In this document: piece after piece, positions 51,867-59,887 of the stretch | How positions within the stretch are numbered: position 1 is the stretch's first letter | Layout: each line of letters starts with the position of its first letter | Translations under genes and position numbers: made by a program | The notes under the pieces: model-generated | Seen by the model: the letters and a program-made list of their open reading frames with translations, nothing else | What the model was told of the DNA's origin: nothing | The model's database searches: none | Assembly: GCA_023458875.1 (NCBI GenBank) | Contig: JAEWXO010000020.1 | Location: 17,133-81,132 of the forward strand | Origin: Bacillota bacterium | Lineage (GTDB): Bacteria > Bacillota > Clostridia > Oscillospirales > Ruminococcaceae | Length of the DNA stretch: 64,000 nucleotides | Direction: 5' to 3'

Positions 51867-51895
51867 AGTATAAACCATAATATTTATTTTGTCAA
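51867..51895 (-). promoter_or_regulatory. Promoter of amt-PII
   Basis: Minus strand TTGACA (51890-51895), 17 bp, TATACT (51867-51872). Transcription would begin near 51860, leaving a leader of about 115 nt. Confidence 0.85.
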
Positions 51896-52098
51896 GGGAT
51901 TTTTATAAAAAAATTTATCTCATGAATTTAGATTATCTGATTATTTCACAAATAGGCTAAATACGCCTTATATTTAATCTATTTATGTGCTTTTTGAATT
52001 TTTAAATATTGAATCTTGCAAAATAGACAGATTAGGTGTAAAAAAAATGATTAATCAGGTATACTTGCACTAATTATTTTTTTATTTAGTTATTTCTA
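51896..52098. other. AT-rich spacer between divergent amt and gltB promoters
   Basis: About 200 bp of AT-rich DNA without an open frame. A GATTA-rich imperfect dyad (around 52033-52063) might bind a regulator; no operator could be assigned. Confidence 0.35.
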
Positions 52099-52127
52099 TT
52101 GACAAACTTATTTTTTAAATGTATTAT
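52099..52127 (+). promoter_or_regulatory. Promoter of gltBD
   Basis: TTGACA (52099-52104), 17 bp, TATTAT (52122-52127). Transcription would start near 52134, giving a leader of about 120 nt. Confidence 0.82.
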
Positions 52128-52149
52128 TATAAAAAAGAAAATTTAAAAA

Positions 52150-52229
52150 CGGAACAAAGATGTTCATGATAATGAAGGACTCATTATGTTTATTCACAAT
52201 GACCTGGCTATATCATTGAGCATTTTTTT
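52150..52229 (+). promoter_or_regulatory. gltB leader with competing hairpins and terminator
   Basis: Hairpin 1: GAAC-AAAGAT-GTTC (52152-52165), a hexaloop with A1 and G4. Hairpin 2: ATAATGA/TCATTAT (52169-52187). Terminator: CAATGA/TCATTG (52197-52218) followed by seven T. The 3' arm of hairpin 2 can also pair with 52195-52202, the terminator's 5' arm (7 of 8 bases). This looks like transcription attenuation; the ligand or protein is unknown. Confidence 0.6.
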
Positions 52230-52256
52230 CTTTTATATTAAAAAAGGGGTGTCTAT

Positions 52257-55200
52257 ATGGATAACTTCAGAAATCAGGACCCATATCAGAAACAGGGACT
52301 TTACGATCCCGGATTTGAACATGACAACTGCGGAATCGGAGCTGTCGTGAATATTGACGGAACAAGAACCAGAGATGTGGTTGAAAATGCTTTGAAAATC
52401 GTCGAAAACCTTGAACACAGAGCCGGCAAAGACTCAGCCGGTAAAACAGGAGACGGCGTTGGCATAATGCTTCAGATTTCTCATGAGTTTTTTAAAAAGG
52501 AAACACAGAAACTAGAAATTTCTATAGGTAAAGAAAGAGAATACGGAGTGGGAATGTTCTTTTTTCCTCAGAGCGAACTCAGAAGGAACCAGGCAAAAAA
52601 GCTTTTCGAAATAGTTGTGAAAAAGGAAGGCCTTGAATTCCTTGGCTGGAGAACAGTACCTGTAAATCCATCGGTTCTGGGACAAAGGGCAGTCGACAGT
52701 ATGCCTTGTATTATTCAGGGTTTTGTTAAAAAACCGGATGATGTAAAAAAAGGGCTTGAATTTGACCGCCGTTTATATATTGCACGAAGAGTATTTGAAC
52801 AGAGCAATGAAGACACCTATGTTGTATCACTTTCAAGCAGAACTATCGTTTACAAGGGCATGTTCCTTGTAAATGAGCTCAGAATGTTCTTTAACGATCT
52901 TCAGGACAATGATTATAAATCAGCAATAGCTACAGTTCACTCACGCTTCAGCACAAATACAAACCCAAGCTGGCAGAAGGCTCATCCAAACAGAATAATA
53001 GTTCACAACGGAGAAATAAATACTATTACAGGAAACGCAGATAAAATGACAGCACGCGAGGAAAATATTTCATGCGATGTACTTGCAGACCAGATGTATA
53101 AGGTTATGCCTGTAATTGACTCAAACGGTTCTGACTCAGCAAGACTTGACAATGCACTTGAATTTATGATGATGTCAGGCATGGAGCTTCCTCTCGCTGT
53201 AATGATAACAATACCTGAGCCTTGGGTATACAACAGAACCATGTCAAAAACAAAAAAAGATTTTTATCAGTACTATGCAACAATGATGGAACCATGGGAC
53301 GGTCCGGCATCAATACTTTTTTCAGACGGCGACATTATGGGCGCGGTTCTCGACAGAAACGGCCTGAGACCTTCAAGATATTATATCACAACGGATAACA
53401 AGCTTATACTTTCCTCAGAGGTAGGCATACTTGATATTCCGGCTGAAAAAATATTAAAGAAAGACAGACTGAGACCCGGAAAAATGCTTCTTGTGGATAC
53501 AGTAAAGAAACAGCTGATTTCTGACGACGAGCTGAAGGATCACTACTCCTCACGCCAGCCATATGGCGAGTGGCTTGATTCAAATCTTATAAGTCTTAAG
53601 GATCTTCGTATTCCGAATAAAAATGTCGTACGTTATTCAGGAAATGAGCTTGCAAGACTTCAGAAGGCATTCGGATATACATACGAGGATATAAAGACAT
53701 CGATTCTCAACATGGCGAAGACAGGAAGCGAGGGAATATCATCAATGGGCGCTGATATCCCGCTTGCAGTACTTTCAAAAACAAACCAGCCGCTCTTTAA
53801 CTACTTCAAGCAGCTGTTTGCACAGGTAACAAACCCTCCGTTTGATGCAATCAGAGAAAACATAGTAACAGCGACAAGCGTGTATATCGGAAAAGACGGA
53901 AACATACTCGAAGAAAAGGCTGAAAACTGCAGAGTACTTAAAATACACAACCCTATACTCGCAAGCACTGATATTCTGAAAATAAAAGCAATGGATGTCC
54001 ATGGCTTTAAGGTTGCTGTAATCCCTATCCTCTACTACAAAAACACATCTCTTGACAAGGCAATCCATCAGCTTTGTCTTGAAGCAGACAGAGCACACAG
54101 AAACGGTGCAAACATTCTCATTCTGTCAGACAGGGGCGTTGACGAAAACCATGTTGCGATTCCGTCACTGCTTGCAGTATCATCACTTCAGCAGCATCTT
54201 ATTTCCACAAGGAAAAGAACGGCACTGTCGATTGTACTTGAAAGTGCAGAGCCTCGTGAGGTTCATCATTTTGCAACACTTATCGGATATGGTGCATGTG
54301 CCGTAAACCCTTACCTTGCACATGATACCATAAGAGATCTTATCAGAACAAATGTCCTTGACAAGGATTATTATGCCGCTGAATATGATTATAACAAGTC
54401 AGTTCTCAGCGGAATAATCAAAATAGCATCCAAAATGGGAATTTCAACAATTCAGTCATATCTCGGTGCAAAAATATTTGAGGCAATAGGCCTTAGCGGC
54501 GAGGTAGTTGACAAATATTTTACAAACACTGTAAACCGTACAGGCGGATTATCGCTTAATGATATAAGCAAGAATGTCGACAAGCTTCATTCGGCCGCAT
54601 TTGATCCTCTGGGCCTTGACATTGATATGGAAATAGGAAGTGCCGGAAGTCATAAAATGCGTTCAGGAAAGGAAGAACACCTTTACAATCCTGAAACTAT
54701 CCATCTTCTTCAGCAGGCAGTAAGAACAGGCAGCTATGAGACATTCAAAAAATACACGGCTGCAATAAACAGAGAAGACCTCACAATGAACATCAGAAGC
54801 CTTATGGATTTCAGATTTGACAAGAACGGCGGAATACCTGTTGATGAGGTTGAAAGCGTTGACTCAATAGTAAAACGCTTTAAAACAGGTGCAATGTCAT
54901 ACGGTTCGATTTCTCAGGAAGCACATGAGACAATGGCAATCGCAATGAATATGCTGGGTGGAAAATCAAACAGCGGCGAGGGCGGCGAAAGCCCTGAAAG
55001 GCTCGGAACAAGGGGCTCAGAAACAAATAAATGTTCAGCTATAAAACAGATTGCATCGGGAAGATTCGGAGTAACATCAGAATATCTTGTAAGTGCCGAC
55101 GAGCTTCAGATAAAAATGGCACAGGGCGCAAAACCAGGCGAAGGCGGACATCTGCCGGGCAAAAAGGTTTATCCGTGGATTGCAAAAACAAGACATTCCA

Positions 55201-56807
55201 CACCGGGTGTAGGTCTTATTTCACCTCCTCCGCACCATGACATATATTCAATTGAAGATCTTGCACAGCTTATCTATGACCTTAAAAACGCGAACAAAAA
55301 AGCCCGTATATCAGTAAAGCTTGTTTCCGAAGCAGGCGTAGGAACAGTTGCAGCAGGTGTTGCAAAGGCCGGTGCCGGACTTATACTTATTTCGGGTGCT
55401 GACGGAGGAACAGGCGCTGCACCGAGAAGTTCAATCTATAACGCGGGGCTCCCATGGGAGCTTGGTCTTGCAGAAACACATCAGACGCTTATCTTAAACG
55501 GTCTGCGCTCAAAGGTTGTAATAGAAACAGACGGAAAGCTCATGACAGGGCGTGATATCCTTGTTGCAGCACTTCTTGGTGCAGAGGAATTCGGATTTGC
55601 AACAGCGCCGCTTGTAACTATGGGATGTGTAATGATGAGAGTATGCAATCTCGATACATGCCCTGCAGGTATTGCTACACAGAACCCTGAGCTCAGGAAA
55701 AATTTCAAGGGCAAACCGGAATATATCGTGAACTTCATGAGATTTATTGCACAGGAGCTCCGTGAATACATGGCTCTTCTCGGTATCCGTACCGTAAATG
55801 AGCTTGTCGGACGCACAGATCTTCTTAAAGAAAATAAGGAAATAAATAATTCACATATAAATATTTCAAGGATAATAAGCAATCCTTATACAGATTTGGA
55901 GAATGTAAAGACATTTAATCTGGCAGATGCTTATGATTTTGAGCTTCAGAACACCGTAGATGAAAAAATCATAATGAAGAAAATGAAAAATGCCCTTAAC
56001 AGCGGGCAGAGCAAATCAATCGAAATAAATGTAAAAAACACTGACAGAACACTGGGAACAATATTCGGCTCCGAAATAACAAAGCTCTATAAAAACACAC
56101 TGGAAGAAGACACATACAAAGTAATCTGCACCGGCAGCGGCGGTCAGAGCTTCGGGGCATTTATACCGAAGGGGCTTACACTCGAGCTTAAGGGTGATAG
56201 TAACGATTACTTTGGAAAAGGTCTTTCCGGCGGCAAGCTTGTTGTTTATCCGCCAAAGGATGTAACATATAAGCCTGATGAAAATATTATCATAGGAAAC
56301 GTTGCCCTTTATGGCGCAACAAGCGGAAAAGCATTTATAAACGGAGTTGCCGGAGAACGCTTCTGCGTAAGAAATTCCGGTGCATATGCAGTAGTTGAAG
56401 GAACAGGCGATCACGGCTGTGAATACATGACAGGCGGAAGAGTTGTTGTTCTGGGCAATACAGGCAAAAACTTTGCGGCAGGTATGAGCGGAGGAATTGC
56501 CTATGTGCTTGATGAAAACAATGACCTGTATACAAAGCTCAATAAAGAAATGGTTTCTCTCAATTCTGTAAATGAGAAAAATGATATCCTTGAATTAAAA
56601 CAGCTTATCGAAGAGCACGTTTCTGCTACAGGCTCAGCAAAGGGCAGGGAGATTCTCGGAAATTTCGAAATGTATCTTCCAAAATTCAAAAAAATACTGC
56701 CGTTTGACTATGCACGAATGATGACTATCATCACTCAGATGGAGGAAAAAGGCCTGAACAGTCAGCAGGCTCAGATTGAGGCATTTTATGCAAATGTAAG
56801 AAAGTAG
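52257..56807 (+). CDS. gltB: Glutamate synthase large subunit
   Basis: Makes glutamate from 2-oxoglutarate and glutamine with GltD. The 1516-residue protein has a short propeptide ending before the glutaminase nucleophile Cys25 (HDNCGIGAVV), class II amidotransferase motifs (TVHSRFSTNTNPSW, IVHNGEINT), and the FMN/Fe-S synthase domain (GGKSNSGEGGE, LVSEAGVGTVAAGVAKAGAG, GADGGTGAAPRSS). The 3Fe-4S Cys motif is CNLDTCPAGIATQ, and the C-terminal GXGXG beta-helix is intact. AAGGGG SD; 12 bp before gltD. Confidence 0.97.
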   Translation: MDNFRNQDPYQKQGLYDPGFEHDNCGIGAVVNIDGTRTRDVVENALKIVENLEHRAGKDSAGKTGDGVGIMLQISHEFFKKETQKLEISIGKEREYGVGMFFFPQSELRRNQAKKLFEIVVKKEGLEFLGWRTVPVNPSVLGQRAVDSMPCIIQGFVKKPDDVKKGLEFDRRLYIARRVFEQSNEDTYVVSLSSRTIVYKGMFLVNELRMFFNDLQDNDYKSAIATVHSRFSTNTNPSWQKAHPNRIIVHNGEINTITGNADKMTAREENISCDVLADQMYKVMPVIDSNGSDSARLDNALEFMMMSGMELPLAVMITIPEPWVYNRTMSKTKKDFYQYYATMMEPWDGPASILFSDGDIMGAVLDRNGLRPSRYYITTDNKLILSSEVGILDIPAEKILKKDRLRPGKMLLVDTVKKQLISDDELKDHYSSRQPYGEWLDSNLISLKDLRIPNKNVVRYSGNELARLQKAFGYTYEDIKTSILNMAKTGSEGISSMGADIPLAVLSKTNQPLFNYFKQLFAQVTNPPFDAIRENIVTATSVYIGKDGNILEEKAENCRVLKIHNPILASTDILKIKAMDVHGFKVAVIPILYYKNTSLDKAIHQLCLEADRAHRNGANILILSDRGVDENHVAIPSLLAVSSLQQHLISTRKRTALSIVLESAEPREVHHFATLIGYGACAVNPYLAHDTIRDLIRTNVLDKDYYAAEYDYNKSVLSGIIKIASKMGISTIQSYLGAKIFEAIGLSGEVVDKYFTNTVNRTGGLSLNDISKNVDKLHSAAFDPLGLDIDMEIGSAGSHKMRSGKEEHLYNPETIHLLQQAVRTGSYETFKKYTAAINREDLTMNIRSLMDFRFDKNGGIPVDEVESVDSIVKRFKTGAMSYGSISQEAHETMAIAMNMLGGKSNSGEGGESPERLGTRGSETNKCSAIKQIASGRFGVTSEYLVSADELQIKMAQGAKPGEGGHLPGKKVYPWIAKTRHSTPGVGLISPPPHHDIYSIEDLAQLIYDLKNANKKARISVKLVSEAGVGTVAAGVAKAGAGLILISGADGGTGAAPRSSIYNAGLPWELGLAETHQTLILNGLRSKVVIETDGKLMTGRDILVAALLGAEEFGFATAPLVTMGCVMMRVCNLDTCPAGIATQNPELRKNFKGKPEYIVNFMRFIAQELREYMALLGIRTVNELVGRTDLLKENKEINNSHINISRIISNPYTDLENVKTFNLADAYDFELQNTVDEKIIMKKMKNALNSGQSKSIEINVKNTDRTLGTIFGSEITKLYKNTLEEDTYKVICTGSGGQSFGAFIPKGLTLELKGDSNDYFGKGLSGGKLVVYPPKDVTYKPDENIIIGNVALYGATSGKAFINGVAGERFCVRNSGAYAVVEGTGDHGCEYMTGGRVVVLGNTGKNFAAGMSGGIAYVLDENNDLYTKLNKEMVSLNSVNEKNDILELKQLIEEHVSATGSAKGREILGNFEMYLPKFKKILPFDYARMMTIITQMEEKGLNSQQAQIEAFYANVRK

Positions 56808-56819
56808 AGGTGCTTATTA

Positions 56820-58310
56820 ATGGGAAAGCCAACAGGATTTATGGAATATAAAAGAGAAACAAGCAAATGCATTTCTCCTTCTGAAAGAATAAAAAACTTC
56901 AACGAATTTCATCTCCATATGTCAAAGGAAAAGCAGCAGATTCAGGGTGCACGATGCATGGAATGCGGTGTTCCGTTCTGCCAGTCGGGTCTGATTATAG
57001 GCGGCGCTGCATCGGGTTGCCCGCTTAACAACCTCATTCCCGAATGGAATGATCTTATATTCAACGGAAAATGGGACGAAGCCGCAGGCCGACTCCTGGC
57101 AACAAACAATTTTCCTGAATTTACAGCAAGGGTATGCCCTGCCCCATGCGAAGAGGCATGTACATGCAACATATACTGCAACCCGGTATCTATAAAGGAA
57201 AATGAATACGCAATAATAGAAAACGCCTTTAAATCAGGCCTTATAAAGCCTAAGCAGCCGTCCGTAAGAACGGGTAAGAGTGTTGCTGTCATAGGCTCAG
57301 GTCCTTCCGGACTCGCAGCCGCTTCACAGCTTAACAAGCGCGGTCACATTGTTACCGTATACGAAAGAAGCGACAGAATCGGCGGTCTTCTCATGTACGG
57401 TATTCCTAATATGAAGCTTGAAAAAAGCATAATAGACCGCAGAATAAAGCTTATGGAGGCAGAAGGCATCACATTTATCACAAATGCGGATATAGGCACA
57501 GACAAATATCCTGCATCTGAAATATCAGAAAAATATGACGCCGTAATTCTTGCATGCGGCGCTTCAAACCCAAGAGATATAAATGCACCCGGCCGTGATG
57601 CAAGCGGAATATATTTTGCGGTTGATTTTCTTAAGTCAACAACAAAAAGTCTTCTCGACAGCAGCCTTAAAGACAATAATTATATATCGGCAAAGGACAA
57701 AAATGTCGTTGTTATCGGCGGCGGCGACACAGGCAATGACTGCGTAGGCACATGTATACGTCATGGCTGCCGCTCGGTTGTACAGATTGAGATGATGCCG
57801 CGTCTTCCTGATACAAGAAGCGAAAACAACCCATGGCCTGAGTGGGGAAGAATCTTCAGGACAGATTACGGTCAGGAGGAAGCAGCAGCTGTATCCGGCA
57901 ATGATCCGCGTGTTTATCAGACAACGGTAAAGGAATTTATAAAAAATAAAAACGGTGAGCTTACATCCGTAGTCACAGTCATGCTCCAGTCTGTTCAAAA
58001 CAAAGAAACAGGCAGAAACGAGCTCAAACAGGTACCCGGAAGCGAAAAGGAAATTCCCGCTGAGCTTGTACTCATTGCAGCAGGTTTTCTGGGTTCCCAG
58101 TCATATGTAACGGATGCTTTTGACGTTGAAGTAACGGAAAGAACAAACGTAAAAACCGGTAACAAATCATTCAGAACAAGCAAGGACAAAATTTTTACAG
58201 CCGGCGACATGCACAGAGGCCAGTCACTTGTAGTATGGGCCATTTCAGAAGGCCGCAAAGCAGCAAAGGAAGTCGACGAATTTCTGATAGGATACAGTAA
58301 TCTGAGGTAA
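56820..58310 (+). CDS. gltD: Glutamate synthase small subunit
   Basis: FAD-containing NAD(P)H-oxidising partner of GltB, 496 residues. N-terminal Fe-S cysteines (CMECGVPFCQSG, CPAPCEEACTCN), the FAD-binding GSGPSGLAAASQLNKRGHIVTVYER, and the NAD(P)H-binding GGGDTGNDC. Ends GDMHRGQSLVVWAISEGRKAA. It has AGAGGTG as its SD. The IS30-like element has inserted just behind its stop, in the former 3' flank, and leaves the gene intact. Confidence 0.97.
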   Translation: MGKPTGFMEYKRETSKCISPSERIKNFNEFHLHMSKEKQQIQGARCMECGVPFCQSGLIIGGAASGCPLNNLIPEWNDLIFNGKWDEAAGRLLATNNFPEFTARVCPAPCEEACTCNIYCNPVSIKENEYAIIENAFKSGLIKPKQPSVRTGKSVAVIGSGPSGLAAASQLNKRGHIVTVYERSDRIGGLLMYGIPNMKLEKSIIDRRIKLMEAEGITFITNADIGTDKYPASEISEKYDAVILACGASNPRDINAPGRDASGIYFAVDFLKSTTKSLLDSSLKDNNYISAKDKNVVVIGGGDTGNDCVGTCIRHGCRSVVQIEMMPRLPDTRSENNPWPEWGRIFRTDYGQEEAAAVSGNDPRVYQTTVKEFIKNKNGELTSVVTVMLQSVQNKETGRNELKQVPGSEKEIPAELVLIAAGFLGSQSYVTDAFDVEVTERTNVKTGNKSFRTSKDKIFTAGDMHRGQSLVVWAISEGRKAAKEVDEFLIGYSNLR

Positions 58311-58324
58311 TTTATTAAGAAATT
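58311..58324 (+). repeat. Direct repeat flanking the IS30-like element, left copy
   Basis: TTTATTAAGAAATT recurs exactly at 59786-59799 on the other side of the element. It is probably the target-site duplication, although 14 bp is unusually long for IS30. Confidence 0.8.
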
Positions 58325-58326
58325 CG

Positions 58327-59594
58327 TCAATTGTCAAAGTAAACGCAACACTTTCTAAGTAAATGCAACACCTCTATTCCGTAGGCCTGGATAAACAGCT
58401 CTGTAGGAGAAAGATTACTGAGACTTTTACGTGCGTAAGAATTGATATGTGACATCATAAGGTCGATATCTTCCTGTGTCAGATGATCTATAGACGTGCC
58501 TTTAGGTATGACTTTCCTAATTAACTCGTGATTGTTTTCCACCTTGGGCTTCTGATATGATGAATATGGATCACAGTAGAACACACGTGTTCTTTGTGTG
58601 TCTTCGTACTGTTCAATTGCAGATGGGTTAGAAAATTCTGTACCATTATCTGTGAGAAGAACACCAAACAGTGACTGATATGTATCTTCCGGAAGTGTTT
58701 GATAAAGCCAGTTGATTCTGTCTGTTACAGACTGTGAAGTATTACGTTCTCTTATGAATGCAAACATCATATTACAGCTTCTGATCATAAAGGTTAACAA
58801 GACTTTTCTGCCTTTTTTCCCCTCTACTGAATCCATCTCAATAATTTGAATATCAAAATTTTCAGCAACAAATTTCTCATAGTCAGCATAAGTGTGATTT
58901 AAAGTGCAGCGCTTATCAATCTTCATAAGTTTCTTTTTACCTTTACGGACTTTGAATCTTACCGCACGAGGAAGATCTATGGTCCTTGCCTTAAGTGTAC
59001 TGCTATGAATAAGTCTGTATATGGTACTTTCAGAACAAGGAACAATGTCGGGGTTTTTATGAACGATATTATACACAGACAGACCTCTGTCAATACGTTC
59101 TGATACGAAGGTATCTATGTTAAGAAACTCTGTTTCTGTAAGATTAAACCCCTCTCTTGATTCCTTTAGCAATGCTCTGTATTCATTATCAGCATCTTTG
59201 GCATCATATATTTTCTTTTCAAGTTTGCATTTGTTGTTCTCACCACATCCGTTGCAGACATACGGTGGACGATTAAGTTGCTGCATACCTCTCTGATAAA
59301 CTTGCTGCAACTCTCATTACACTCCTTACAGAAGCGACAGTTTTTTGTTACACAGTTTGGCTTCGATTCGCATATACCTGTTTCACGGCATTCACGACGA
59401 TACTTACATTCATTGAAAGCGTGCCCGTAAACACCACTTCTTTTTATTACTGCATGCTTTCTGATCTCTCTTGAAATAGTTGAACCTGACTTCCCAAGCT
59501 CACTTGCTATTTCACCTAATGTTTTGTTCTGAACAAGTCTAACCTGTATGGTTGCTCTCTCATTCAGCGTTAAATGCTTACTAATAATAATCAA
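58327..59594 (-). pseudogene. IS30-family transposase, frameshifted
   Basis: Two overlapping reading frames together make one transposase. The 5' frame (59594-59166) has the N-terminal HTH domain: HLTLNERATIQVRLVQNKTLGEIASELGKSGSTISREIRK. The 3' frame (59310-58327) has the DDE catalytic core: Asp in IEMDSVEG, Asp in LLTDNGTEF, Glu in KVENNHELIRK. Homology switches frame near 59280-59290 beside repeated GCAGCAA, without an obvious slippery site. It is either inactivated by an indel or expressed by frameshifting. The extreme C-terminus (VLHLLRKCCVYFDN) is encoded by the element's end repeats. Confidence 0.85.
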
Positions 59595-59648
59595 ACTCCT
59601 TTTTAGTGGGATATATGATTATTATGAATTACATTCAAACTAAACGCA

Positions 59649-59670
59649 ATACTTCCCCATGGGGAAGTAT
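59649..59670. repeat. 22-bp perfect palindrome in the IS30-like element
   Basis: Centred on CCATGG with arms ATACTTCCCC/GGGGAAGTAT, about 55-75 bp upstream of the transposase start. Candidate transposase or repressor binding site. Confidence 0.75.
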
Positions 59671-59785
59671 CTGTTGGTTTGATTCTTTTTTCTCTGTTTA
59701 CTTTCAGACTAAATGCAACACTAATACATTCAAAGTTAATGCAACAAGAATATTTTCCCAACTCACGTTTACTTTGACAATTCAC

Positions 59786-59799
59786 TTTATTAAGAAATT
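59786..59799 (+). repeat. Direct repeat flanking the IS30-like element, right copy
   Basis: Exact match to 58311-58324, next to the right inverted end. Confidence 0.8.
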
Positions 59800-59887
59800 T
59801 TATGTAAATCAACATGTATTCCATTGACTTAATCTACTATAAATGATATAATAATTGTATTATTTTACACGGAAGGAATTTTAGTCA

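Larger units (their letters stand above)
58326..59785 (-). mobile_element. IS30-like insertion sequence
   Basis: About 1460 bp with 20-bp inverted ends differing at one base (58326-58345 and 59766-59785) and a 14-bp flanking direct repeat. Inside lie a frameshifted transposase and five same-orientation subterminal repeats of core TAAAYGCAAYAC (near 58337, 58357, 59637, 59706, 59732; one degenerate). A 22-bp perfect palindrome sits at 59649-59670, close to the transposase promoter region. It inserted directly downstream of the gltD stop. Confidence 0.9.

Noticed and set aside
59606..59827. Plus-strand 73-codon frame in the IS30-like element
   Set aside because: It is formed by the direct repeats and palindrome; no SD or recognisable protein features, and the opposite strand is equally open because of the symmetry.
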